Below, piece by piece: positions 1 through 7,663 of a stretch of DNA of 13,863 nt. Source of the DNA: Desulfobacterales bacterium (GTDB lineage Bacteria > Desulfobacterota > Dissulfuribacteria > Dissulfuribacterales > JAMONC01); NCBI GenBank assembly GCA_027066725.1, contig JAMONC010000109.1, positions 1-13,863 on the forward strand, read 5' to 3'. Every line of letters starts with the position of its first letter. The stretch's first letter is position 1. Under the pieces are notes generated by a model. It was not told where the DNA came from, made no database searches, and was given only the letters and a program-made list of their open reading frames with translations. The position numbers were made by a program, and so were the translations under genes.

Positions 1-1
1 G

Positions 2-769
2 ATATCTAATTTTGGGTTTGTATTACATAATAATCACGTTATTGTTTTTATTTTTAATGAAGAACTAAAAAATTCTATAAAAGAAAATTTAAATATCTTT
101 AAGAAAGCAAAATATGTTTCTACGCCATTTTTAGAACTATTAAAGAAAAAAGATAAATTTTTATATAAAACAAAACAAATAATATACAATTTTAATCGTG
201 GAGCAATTGAACTTTCTTTTAGCTCAACATCTATTCCTATTAGTGAAGAAGATGTAATTTTTACTTTAGATAAGTTAGAAAATAACATAGAACTTCCAAT
301 TTTAAGAAGAAAGGTCTTTACTAAAAAAGAACTAATTTCCTTGGTCTCTGTTTTTATCCTTTCATATAGTATGTTTTTAGGTGGTAATATATTAAAACTA
401 AATGCTACTAATATAGTATATAAAAAATACAGTAATATTCTTACTAACTTATATCAACAGAATGGTATAATAAATAGTTCGGATCCATATGGAGAATTAT
501 TATATAAAGTTAGCAAAATATCTAATAAGTCAAATAAAATAAAAATATCTAAAATACTTTATGATTTTAGTATTTCATGTCCAAATGATTGTATTATTAA
601 CAGTATATCTTATCAACAAAATACTATTATATGCTATGGGTATACTACACAATTATCAAAACTCGATAAGTTAAGAATAAATTTAAAAAGATATTTCTCT
701 AGTGTTGAAATTGTAAATACTTCAAAACAAAATGAGAAAGTTAATTTTTCATTAAAATGCAAAATCTAA
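2..769 (+). CDS. gspL: Type II secretion GspL-like protein, 5' end outside window
   Basis: The reading frame is open from the left edge to the stop at 767-769, giving 255 residues of a protein whose start lies upstream. The first ~107 visible residues are hydrophilic and would be the end of the cytoplasmic actin-like domain. A single hydrophobic segment follows at about visible residues 111-128, then a ~125-residue periplasmic part whose last ~80 residues have the alternating pattern of a small ferredoxin-like fold. This architecture, and the two genes that follow, match GspL, the inner-membrane protein that couples the GspE ATPase to the pseudopilus machinery. Sequence identity to known GspL is not obvious, so the call rests on topology and gene order. 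An internal TTG at 341 is not the start: coding sequence continues upstream. The gene is extremely A+T rich and overlaps gspM by 13 bases. Confidence 0.62.
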   Translation: MSNFGFVLHNNHVIVFIFNEELKNSIKENLNIFKKAKYVSTPFLELLKKKDKFLYKTKQIIYNFNRGAIELSFSSTSIPISEEDVIFTLDKLENNIELPILRRKVFTKKELISLVSVFILSYSMFLGGNILKLNATNIVYKKYSNILTNLYQQNGIINSSDPYGELLYKVSKISNKSNKIKISKILYDFSISCPNDCIINSISYQQNTIICYGYTTQLSKLDKLRINLKRYFSSVEIVNTSKQNEKVNFSLKCKI

Positions 770-1236
770 AATTTATAAAACTAGATAAAGAAAAAATATA
801 TATCAATATTATTATAATTGTTTCGTTCTTTCTTATATTTTTTTGGACTTATAGTTTTTTTAATAGTCAAATAATTCAAATAAAATCTAGAACTTATGAT
901 TTATTAAACAAGATTAAAAAAGTAGAAATTTTAGTAAAGAAATTAAATAATAATAAATCAAATAGTTATATTTTAAATATTGATTTATTATCATTTATAC
1001 AACAAATTTCTACTGAAAATAATATTGATAATCGTATAACTAATCTACAAACTATAAATTCAAATAATAACACTGAAACGGTATATGTAAAATTTAACTC
1101 TTTAAATCTTACAGAGATATTACAAATTATTAAAAATATAGAAATATATGATAATTTATATATAAAGAAGTTATTAATAACTAAACAACCAAATAATAAT
1201 TTGGCTAATATAGCTATTATACTAACTAAAACTTAA
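757..1236 (+). CDS. gspM: Type II secretion GspM-like inner membrane protein
   Basis: This 159-residue protein has a short cytoplasmic N-terminus, one transmembrane helix (about residues 15-35), a polar helical or coiled stretch (36-68) and a C-terminal domain of ~85 residues with beta-alpha-beta character. That is the plan of GspM, which pairs with GspL through ferredoxin-like periplasmic domains in the inner-membrane platform of type II secretion. It starts inside the end of gspL (13-base overlap) and is followed after 11 bases by gspN, the usual L-M-N order. No Shine-Dalgarno sequence precedes the ATG, so translation is probably coupled to gspL. The protein is dominated by Ile, Asn, Lys and Leu, reflecting its very low G+C. 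GspM is poorly conserved in general, so topology and context carry the call. Confidence 0.62.
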   Translation: MQNLKFIKLDKEKIYINIIIIVSFFLIFFWTYSFFNSQIIQIKSRTYDLLNKIKKVEILVKKLNNNKSNSYILNIDLLSFIQQISTENNIDNRITNLQTINSNNNTETVYVKFNSLNLTEILQIIKNIEIYDNLYIKKLLITKQPNNNLANIAIILTKT

Positions 1237-1247
1237 ATATTAGACCC

Positions 1248-1970
1248 ATGAAAAAATATTTAATTCATTTAATATTTTTTATAATTATATTTATAATTAG
1301 TTTCATATTTTTATTCCCATATAATACACTTTCAACTTATCTATTTAATAAATATATATTTTCTAGATATCAAACTTCCTTAAATTATCAATATATAAAT
1401 AGCAACATTATTAAGACCCAAATAAAAGATATAAATATATATCTAAATAACAAATCGTATAATTTGAAATCAATTGTTATTGATTATAATCCACTTTTTT
1501 TGCTTAAAAAAGAAATATTAATTTATACTGATCCTCTAAAAATTAAGCTAATTCTTAAAAAAAGAAATCATAATCTTCTATACAAAGGAGATTTGGATTT
1601 AGATTCTCTAATTTATTATACTAGATTTAAGACAATAAAAGGCCAAATAAATATTAATGGAAATTTTAATCTTTTAAATAAAACTGGAATTCTACATTTA
1701 ACTAGTAACAAATTAGTACTGAAAAACAACTCCTTAAATTTAAAATTGAAACATATCATTGGTGCTATTTTAATAAATAGAAATAGAATCACCATTCAAA
1801 ACTTCTCTGCTAAAGGCACACCAACACTTGATATCACAGGTAATATCATTCTTAATTTTAAATACGTTTCCATGTCACCAATTAATATTAGATTAAAAGT
1901 GAGTTATCCTTACATGAATAAATATATAACTATCACTGGTACCTTATATGATCCCCAAATTATTTATTAA
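1248..1970 (+). CDS. gspN: Type II secretion GspN-like protein
   Basis: This 240-residue protein begins with a hydrophobic anchor (about residues 3-25) followed by the FPYNTL-type junction common in GspN proteins. The rest is beta-rich, with repeated short strands like the AsmA/GspN fold: for example the ILHLTSNKLVLKN stretch near residues 148-160 and the ITITGTLYDP strand near the C-terminus. GspN is an accessory inner-membrane/periplasmic component of type II secretion, found in many proteobacterial and deltaproteobacterial clusters at the operon end. It follows gspM by 11 bases, and no gene of the cluster follows it. No Shine-Dalgarno site is visible before the ATG. A generic AsmA-like protein is the alternative; position after gspL-gspM favours GspN. 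Confidence 0.6.
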   Translation: MKKYLIHLIFFIIIFIISFIFLFPYNTLSTYLFNKYIFSRYQTSLNYQYINSNIIKTQIKDINIYLNNKSYNLKSIVIDYNPLFLLKKEILIYTDPLKIKLILKKRNHNLLYKGDLDLDSLIYYTRFKTIKGQININGNFNLLNKTGILHLTSNKLVLKNNSLNLKLKHIIGAILINRNRITIQNFSAKGTPTLDITGNIILNFKYVSMSPINIRLKVSYPYMNKYITITGTLYDPQIIY

Positions 1971-2054
1971 TTACATATTGACCAGACTTAGTCAAAATGC
2001 TAATAACTGAATCAATATTCATTAATATTTCGTTATCATAGGAGTTAATAAGCC
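1971..2054 (+). promoter_or_regulatory. Candidate promoter and inverted repeat before the DAHP-synthase-like gene
   Basis: The 84-base gap holds TTGACC at 1978-1983, which could be a -35 element. Possible -10 elements lie at 1999-2004 (GCTAAT, spacing 15) or 2001-2006 (TAATAA, spacing 17). The TTGACC overlaps a short inverted repeat, TTGAC at 1978-1982 and GTCAA at 1991-1995, separated by 8 bases, which could be an operator half-site pair. No T-tract follows it, so it is not a good terminator for the secretion operon. GGAG at 2041-2044 lies 10 bases before the ATG at 2055. Hexamers like these arise easily by chance in such AT-rich DNA. Confidence 0.3.
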
Positions 2055-3182
2055 ATGATTATTATCATGCGTCCAGAAATTAGGGCTGATGGCCCTGAAG
2101 TTGAAGATATTGTCTCATTTTTACGTCATTTTCCTGAAATAAAAGTTAAAGTGGTAGAATCTGAAGGTGAAATACGTCCTGTAACAGAGATACATTTAAT
2201 AGGCCCCACCCATAATATTCCAGCAGAGCCTATAAAATCTATGGATGGAGTGGAGATGGTCGTAAGGGTATCAAGTAAGTATCGTCAAATTGGAAGACAT
2301 GATATCCACCTCCATCCTGTTGGATTTACATATCAAGATATATTATTTGATCAAGACAGCCTCCAAATATTTGCAGGACTTTGTGCTGTTGATACTCCTG
2401 AACATGTAGAGCAAGTATTCCAATGTCTTCAAGAATTAGGAATTAAAACAGCTAGAATGGGGGCATATAAACCACGTACTAGCCCTTATGATTTTCAGGG
2501 ACACGGTGCCAAATGCCTTCCATATGTCTTTGAACTTGCAGGTAAGTATGGCGTAAAAATTGTCGCCATGGAGGTCTTAAAGGAAAACCATATAGATGAG
2601 ATAAGGCAAGCGCTTGAGGAAACTGGCCATCCTACAGGAGTAATGTTACAAATTGGCACCAGAAATGCCCAGAATTTTGAATTGTTAAAGGCTGTTGGCT
2701 CACAACATGAATTCCCTGTACTTTATAAAAGAGGCATGGGTTTAACATTAGAAGAATCCTTAAATGCTTGCGAATATATAGCAAGTGAAGGAAATAGACA
2801 TATTGTATTTTGCTTAAGAGGTGTAAAATCTCAACTAGGACTTCCTCATCGAAACCTAATAGATTTTGGACATGTGCCAGTTGTAAAAAGACTTACACGT
2901 TTACCTGTATGTGTAGATCCTACTCATTCTGCAGGAGTAAAGGATCGTTCTCCAGAAGGAATATTAGATATCTTTCATGCTGCAGCTCAAGGGGTTATTG
3001 CAGGAGCAAATATGATTTTAGTAGAATGTCATCCTGACCCCAAAACTGCTCTTTGTGATGGGCCACAAGCTCTTACACTAGATGAGCTTAAAGAATTTGT
3101 TGAAGACGTTGCTATTGTGAGAGAAGCCTACGAAAAGAGAAGGGCTTTAAGAAAGAAATACTCAAAAGGAGAGGAGGATTAG
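2055..3182 (+). CDS. aroF: 3-deoxy-7-phosphoheptulonate (DAHP) synthase family protein, AroF/class I-beta type
   Basis: The enzyme family condenses phosphoenolpyruvate with erythrose 4-phosphate, the first step of the shikimate pathway in the cytoplasm. The 375-residue protein has a ferredoxin-like N-terminal domain (about 1-80), as in the Thermotoga-type enzyme, then the TIM barrel. Recognisable motifs are GAYKPRTSPYDFQG (136-149, with Lys139), LQIGTRNAQN (198-207), the LYKRG lysine (225), DPTHSAG (288-294), VECHPDP (323-329) and LCDGPQ (333-338). The expected metal ligands Cys110, His291, Glu324 and Asp335 are all present. The usual GPCSxE segment reads GLCAVD (108-113), a clear departure. 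GGAG 10 bases upstream supports the start at 2055 rather than the ATG at 2067. The C-terminal ~25 residues are charged and extend past the family core. Its substrate specificity could differ from standard DAHP synthase. Confidence 0.85.
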   Translation: MIIIMRPEIRADGPEVEDIVSFLRHFPEIKVKVVESEGEIRPVTEIHLIGPTHNIPAEPIKSMDGVEMVVRVSSKYRQIGRHDIHLHPVGFTYQDILFDQDSLQIFAGLCAVDTPEHVEQVFQCLQELGIKTARMGAYKPRTSPYDFQGHGAKCLPYVFELAGKYGVKIVAMEVLKENHIDEIRQALEETGHPTGVMLQIGTRNAQNFELLKAVGSQHEFPVLYKRGMGLTLEESLNACEYIASEGNRHIVFCLRGVKSQLGLPHRNLIDFGHVPVVKRLTRLPVCVDPTHSAGVKDRSPEGILDIFHAAAQGVIAGANMILVECHPDPKTALCDGPQALTLDELKEFVEDVAIVREAYEKRRALRKKYSKGEED

Positions 3183-3185
3183 TGT

Positions 3186-4856
3186 ATGAAAGGTAGAGTA
3201 TCTTTGAAGTTTATTCTAATGTTTTTTGCGGTGTTATTATTTTCTTGGTCTACCTGCTATGCAGGGCCGGGGACCGTAGAAGTACAAACAATTGGTGGAA
3301 TAACTGTAAGAATTGGCGGACAGATTAGGATTATCCCGACATCTGAAATAAATAGAGATTTTGGCCTTTCTAATCAGTTAGGTAGAAGTGAAGATGCAAG
3401 AGCAGCACAGGCTATGGCAAGACTTGGCAATCTATCTGCTTCTCCTAACAGTTATGATATCTACAAAAGTAATACTAGAGCCCATCTCAATGAAGGAGCT
3501 GGTGCTGTTAAAGATGATTATATTAGGACAGAGAACCGTCTATTCTTTAACTTTGCTCGCAAAAATCAATGGAGTGTCTATATGGCACTAGAGATGGATT
3601 CTCTGTTTGATAGAGGAGTAGCTGACAGAACTGATTTTGCTAAAGGTGATCAAAGTCAGCAATTTGGGATTGAAAGACTTTTAGGAACAATAAATCTTCC
3701 TTGGATATCATCTCAACTTGAAGCTGGATGGGATGTTCGTGGTGCAGATGTTGGTTATGGTGGATTAGTTTATGGTGACGATGATCCTGGTATAGGAATA
3801 GTTGGTGCTAAAAACGGTTTTGATTGGGCATTTTGGTATATTAAAAAAGATGAAAATGAAGCTGGTTATGCTCTTGGAACTAGCAATCCTTTAGGATCAG
3901 CGTTCTCTGGCAAAGATGAAGATAGAACTTTTTACTATGTAAAAGCAGGTTATAAATTTGGTAATACCTATATTCAAGGATTTTATTTCTTAGATAGAAA
4001 CTACATTCCTTTTGAAATAGCAACCAATGCTACCAAAATCTCTAGAGATATTACACGTCATTTTATTGGCTTAAACTACAAGGGTTCTTATGGAATCATA
4101 AAACCAATTGCTGAGATAGTATACTGTGTTGGTGATTACAACTATGATTTCAATAAAACAGGCAAAACAGATAAAGACATAAATAGCTTTGCTGCTTTTG
4201 CAGATGTAGCTGTTGATCTTCATCAATATGTTTCTCTAAATAGCTTTGAAGTACATGTTGGTGGTTATTATTTACAAGGTGATGCTAATCAAGATGACAA
4301 CAAGCTAAATGGTTATGCACCAGCGGTTGGTATTACTCGTTTTACTCCACGTTTTGGAAGTGAACAAAGTATTTCTTTTGACGGCAATCCTATCCTAGGA
4401 CAAACTCTTTATAGCATGTTCCCATCCTACTTTGGTACAAGTGCAGGTGCATCAATTAACGGCAAAGGAAGCATGGATAATCCAGGCTTTTGGATGTTAG
4501 GTGGTGGAGTTAAAGCAAGCTATGGAAAATGGTATTATAATACTCATATAATGGCTATGTGGTTCAACCAGAGCAAAGCAGTAGAAAATTATTTCAGATA
4601 TTATAATTATGTAACTAATGCCCGTATACACTCCTTTATGGGAATTGAATGGAATAATGAACTTTGTTACAGAATTTATCAAAACGTAACCATAAAAGGT
4701 GGAGCAGCATTCTTATTCCCAGGCCATGGTGCAAAAGATATTACAAAGGCTCTTGATGCCTATGGTAGATATGGCGCAGGAGCTGACTTCAATAGTGGTA
4801 GGGCAGCAGATGACGTATCTATGAGATTTGCTGCAGAACTACTTTGGTTCTTCTAA
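3186..4856 (+). CDS. Outer membrane beta-barrel porin
   Basis: The 556-residue protein begins with a signal peptide: a Lys/Arg-containing start, a hydrophobic core at about 8-22, and cleavage likely after CYA at residue 26. It ends in ...LLWFF, the aromatic C-terminal signature recognised by the BAM outer-membrane assembly machinery. The body alternates short Gly/Tyr/Asn-rich strands with charged loops (for example YVKAGYKFGNTYIQGFYFLD near residues 251-270), as expected for a 16- to 18-strand barrel. It resembles the porins described as homotrimeric in sulfate-reducing deltaproteobacteria. It would allow diffusion of small solutes. Its start lies 3 bases after the DAHP-synthase-like gene, with a purine-rich ribosome site (around 3170-3177) inside that gene's end. 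A strong terminator follows. A gene this size may also have its own promoter, but none is obvious. Confidence 0.85.
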   Translation: MKGRVSLKFILMFFAVLLFSWSTCYAGPGTVEVQTIGGITVRIGGQIRIIPTSEINRDFGLSNQLGRSEDARAAQAMARLGNLSASPNSYDIYKSNTRAHLNEGAGAVKDDYIRTENRLFFNFARKNQWSVYMALEMDSLFDRGVADRTDFAKGDQSQQFGIERLLGTINLPWISSQLEAGWDVRGADVGYGGLVYGDDDPGIGIVGAKNGFDWAFWYIKKDENEAGYALGTSNPLGSAFSGKDEDRTFYYVKAGYKFGNTYIQGFYFLDRNYIPFEIATNATKISRDITRHFIGLNYKGSYGIIKPIAEIVYCVGDYNYDFNKTGKTDKDINSFAAFADVAVDLHQYVSLNSFEVHVGGYYLQGDANQDDNKLNGYAPAVGITRFTPRFGSEQSISFDGNPILGQTLYSMFPSYFGTSAGASINGKGSMDNPGFWMLGGGVKASYGKWYYNTHIMAMWFNQSKAVENYFRYYNYVTNARIHSFMGIEWNNELCYRIYQNVTIKGGAAFLFPGHGAKDITKALDAYGRYGAGADFNSGRAADDVSMRFAAELLWFF

Positions 4857-4890
4857 AATTAAAAATTATATCCATTAATATAATCTGATT

Positions 4891-4928
4891 AAAGGCCCAA
4901 GTATAATGCTTGGGTCTTTTATTTTTTT
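4891..4928 (+). terminator. Rho-independent terminator after the porin gene
   Basis: GGCCCAAG (4894-4901) pairs with CTTGGGTC (4909-4916) around a 7-base loop, with one G-U pair. The stem can be extended by AAA/TTT, and it is followed by a T-rich tract to 4928. It lies 35 bases after the porin stop and ends the DAHP-synthase/porin transcript. Confidence 0.85.
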
Positions 4929-4967
4929 AAGATAGGTAGTATGTTTGTAAATTAAAAATTTCTCTTT

Positions 4968-4971
4968 GGAG
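4968..4971 (+). promoter_or_regulatory. Ribosome binding site fixing the lipoprotein start
   Basis: GGAG at 4968-4971 is 6 bases before the ATG at 4978. A TTG in the same frame at 4966 overlaps this site and is therefore not the start. The choice also gives a standard lipoprotein signal peptide. Confidence 0.7.
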
Positions 4972-4977
4972 ATTTTT

Positions 4978-5943
4978 ATGGAAAAGAGAATATGTGTTTT
5001 TATATTATTTTTTTGTCTTATATTTTTTTTATTAGTATCTTGCTCCCCAAAAATAATTAAGAAACCATCTTCAAATGCCACAACTGCCAAGCAAAACTCC
5101 CAATTAAACAATGAAATCATTGAACATCCTCAACTAATAACTGCAGATTACTTTAAAAAAACCCAAGGAGAAGTCAAAACTATTTCTCTTTTTGGTGGCT
5201 CTTCTGAAAAGGAAAAGGAGCTTGAAAAAAGGGTAGAAAAACTAGAAGCAAAATTAAAAGGTCTTCCAGAGAGAAAATTTACAGCCAGTGGACTACCAAT
5301 TTTACGTAGAAAGGTTGTGTTACTATCTCTTATGGGAAATCAGGGCTTAGATGTACTTACTCTTCTTCCTGAGGCATTAAGGAAAACAAATGGAGTTGTA
5401 CCTGTTGATGCTGGCTATTTATCAAAGCTATTAAAAGATCAAGGATTAAGTGTTTCTGATCTAACATATTCTTCTGTGCGAAGAAAAATAGCAACTCAAG
5501 TTGGAATTCAGGCATATATCTTAGTTTACCATCCTCAAAATACTCCTAAGTTAAGAATAGATGTAATAGATGCTCAACAAAGTACATTAATAGGCTCTTA
5601 TTGGGCAACTATAGATGATTTTAATAAGATTGCTCCTAAAATTTCAGCAGATATTGTTAGGGCAACACAGTGGTCTTGTAGGATAGTCAAGGTGGATGGC
5701 AGCAAAGTTTATCTAAATGCAGGTAGATTGTCTGGGATACGTCCTAAGGATGTATTTTTTGTATATGGTAAAGGAAAAGATATTATTGATCCTATAACAA
5801 AACAGTTTTTAGGCTATGCACCTGGCCCATTAAAGGGCCAAATAAAAGTTGAATTGTTATTTGGCACAGATGCTAGTGAAGCCACAATCATTAAAGGCCA
5901 AAATATCTCTGTTGGAGATATTGTAAGAGAAGAAACTCAATAA
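4978..5943 (+). CDS. Lipoprotein with CsgG/TolB-like middle and FlgT-C-like C-terminal domain
   Basis: The 321-residue product has a hydrophobic signal (5-20) ending in the lipobox LVSC with the lipidated Cys at 22, so it is a periplasm-facing lipoprotein. A low-complexity linker (25-70) leads to a short charged coiled coil (about 77-95). Residues ~110-230 form an alpha/beta domain reminiscent of the CsgG/TolB-N type, containing RKVVLLSL and IQAYILVYHP strands. The C-terminal ~85 residues (RIVKVDGSKVYLNAG..., DPITKQFLGY, GDIVRE) have the pattern of the FlgT C-terminal domain. FlgT is an outer-membrane-associated flagellar protein, but no flagellar gene is nearby, so the role is unknown; outer-membrane assembly or surface-structure support is possible. 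It is followed by iorA after 22 bases. The domain calls are by eye. Confidence 0.65.
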   Translation: MEKRICVFILFFCLIFFLLVSCSPKIIKKPSSNATTAKQNSQLNNEIIEHPQLITADYFKKTQGEVKTISLFGGSSEKEKELEKRVEKLEAKLKGLPERKFTASGLPILRRKVVLLSLMGNQGLDVLTLLPEALRKTNGVVPVDAGYLSKLLKDQGLSVSDLTYSSVRRKIATQVGIQAYILVYHPQNTPKLRIDVIDAQQSTLIGSYWATIDDFNKIAPKISADIVRATQWSCRIVKVDGSKVYLNAGRLSGIRPKDVFFVYGKGKDIIDPITKQFLGYAPGPLKGQIKVELLFGTDASEATIIKGQNISVGDIVREETQ

Positions 5944-5965
5944 AATCTTTTAAAGAGGTATAAAT

Positions 5966-7663
5966 ATGGAACTTATATCACAAGAGGTAGGGAAAAAGTC
6001 CTTACTTTTAGGAAATGAGGCTATTGTTAGAGGTGCACTTGAGGCAGGAGTAGAAATATGTGCAGCCTATCCTGGCACACCTTCTTCAGAGATTGCTAAT
6101 AATCTCTTTTTTATCTCAACAAAAGCACCAGAATTACTTTATTTTGAATTTTCTACTAATGAAAAGGTTGCTATGGAAGTAACTGCAGCTGCAGCTGCAG
6201 CAGGTAAGCGTTCTCTTACCTGTATGAAGCATGTCGGATTAAATGTTGCCTCAGATGTATTAAATACGCTTTCATATGTAGGTGTTAAGGCTGGCATGGT
6301 TATCGTTACAGCAGATGACCCATTTATGCATAGCAGCCAAAACGAACAAGATAATAGATACTATGCAAAAATGGCATCTCTTCCTATGTTTGAACCTACA
6401 AATCCTCAAGAAGCAAAGGATATGACAATAGCCGCCTTTGAATTATCAGAGCGTTTAGAAGTTCCTGTTATTATAAGAACTACAACTAGGACAAGTCATG
6501 TAAGAGGGCCTGTAATATTTGGGCCATTACCAGAGAAAAAGCCTTCAAAAGGAAGATTTCAAAGAGATAATAAACGTTGGGTACCTGTGCCAGCAGTAGC
6601 AAGAATTAGGCACAAAGTGCTTTTAGAAAAGTTAGAAAAAGCTGCAATGGAGGCAGAAAATACACCATTTAATACTGTAAAAGGTTCAGGTGATATTGGA
6701 GTTATAGCAACAGGTATAGCTGCCTGTTATGCAGAAGATGCTATAGATTTTTTAAATGCTTGGGATAAAGTTCGACTTTTGAAACTTGGACTTACATATC
6801 CTCAGCCAAGGCGAATGATATTCGAGTTTTTAAGAAAAGTAGGTAGAGTTTTGGTTGTTGAAGAGCTTGAACCATTTCAAGAAGAAATTATTAAAGGTAT
6901 TGCACAAGATGCTGCAATGGATGTCCCTATATACGGAAAGGGAACTAAACATCTAAGCCGACTTTATGAAATTGATCCTTTAGAGGTAATAGAACTTATT
7001 GCAGAATTAATAGGAATAGATGCCCCTAAAGAACAAATACCAGATATTTCAAATATGCCAGAGATCCCTCAAAGGCCTCCATCTCTTTGTACAGGTTGTC
7101 CTCATAGAGAAACATATATGGCAGTAAAAGAGGCCTTAAAGGAATGTGGGATATCTGAAGAAGATGTTATATTCCCTACAGATATTGGTTGTTATACACT
7201 TGGCCTACTTCCTCCGTTTAATATGGCTGATTATCTATTATGTATGGGATCAAGTGTTGGCTCATCTGCAGGATTTTCTATAGCAACAGATCAAAAGATT
7301 ATTGCATTTATAGGAGACTCTACATTCTTCCACTCTGGGATATCTCCTTTAGTAAATGCTGTTCACAATAACCATAAGTTCCTATTAGTAGTATTAGACA
7401 ATTCCACTACTGCTATGACAGGACACCAGCCTAACCCAGGTATTGAACTAATGCCTCCTGGCTATGAAAATCATACTAGAGTATTGATAGAAGATATTGT
7501 AAGGGCTTGTGGTGTAAAACATATAAAGATTATTGATCCATATAAAAAGGATGAGGCAATAAAGGCATTTAAAGAAATGATAGAATTAGATGAGTTAGGA
7601 GTAATTATTTCTCGTGCACCTTGCATCTTATACAAACGAAAAGTTATTGGAGGAAAGAAATGA
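5966..7663 (+). CDS. iorA: Indolepyruvate ferredoxin oxidoreductase alpha subunit, lacking the C-terminal ferredoxin domain
   Basis: IorA with IorB oxidatively decarboxylates indolepyruvate and related aryl pyruvates to acyl-CoA using thiamine diphosphate, passing electrons to ferredoxin. The N-terminal pyrimidine-binding domain is clear: LGNEAIVRGALEAG, YPGTPSSE (35-42), NEKVAME and MKHVGLNVASD (87-97). The diphosphate-binding domain has LCTGCPHR (374-381), DIGCYTLG (406-413) and the GDS...N motif (450-452 to Asn479). Cys375, Cys378, Cys409 and possibly Cys553 could hold a proximal [4Fe-4S] cluster. The protein stops at 565 residues, right after ISRAPCILYKR. Typical IorA continues for ~60-80 residues with two CxxCxxCxxxC(P) cluster motifs, absent here. 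The ending is not an obvious frameshift, because the stop overlaps the iorB start by 4 bases. AGAGG before the ATG supports the start. Confidence 0.92.
   Translation: MELISQEVGKKSLLLGNEAIVRGALEAGVEICAAYPGTPSSEIANNLFFISTKAPELLYFEFSTNEKVAMEVTAAAAAAGKRSLTCMKHVGLNVASDVLNTLSYVGVKAGMVIVTADDPFMHSSQNEQDNRYYAKMASLPMFEPTNPQEAKDMTIAAFELSERLEVPVIIRTTTRTSHVRGPVIFGPLPEKKPSKGRFQRDNKRWVPVPAVARIRHKVLLEKLEKAAMEAENTPFNTVKGSGDIGVIATGIAACYAEDAIDFLNAWDKVRLLKLGLTYPQPRRMIFEFLRKVGRVLVVEELEPFQEEIIKGIAQDAAMDVPIYGKGTKHLSRLYEIDPLEVIELIAELIGIDAPKEQIPDISNMPEIPQRPPSLCTGCPHRETYMAVKEALKECGISEEDVIFPTDIGCYTLGLLPPFNMADYLLCMGSSVGSSAGFSIATDQKIIAFIGDSTFFHSGISPLVNAVHNNHKFLLVVLDNSTTAMTGHQPNPGIELMPPGYENHTRVLIEDIVRACGVKHIKIIDPYKKDEAIKAFKEMIELDELGVIISRAPCILYKRKVIGGKK

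Noticed and set aside
34..288. 84-residue open frame on the - strand
   Set aside because: It is a shadow of gspL; the composition is Phe/Ser-rich as expected for the reverse of Lys/Glu-rich coding DNA.
1978..1995. Inverted repeat as terminator of the secretion operon
   Set aside because: Five-base arms with an 8-base loop and no T-tract make a poor terminator; kept only as a possible operator or -35 element.
2810..3037. Cys/Ser/Arg-rich 75-residue open frame on the + strand
   Set aside because: It lies wholly inside the DAHP-synthase-like gene in another frame, has no ribosome site, and its odd composition is a by-product of the real frame.
6184..6203. GCTGCA tandem repeat
   Set aside because: It encodes the alanine run in the NEKVAMEV-T-Ala segment of IorA, an Ala/Gly-rich conserved helix; it is too short to be a regulated repeat.
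7621..7659. Upstream start for iorB
   Set aside because: It would add 13 residues encoded inside iorA without a proper ribosome site; the GGAGG at 7649-7653 serves the ATG at 7660 and family proteins begin there.
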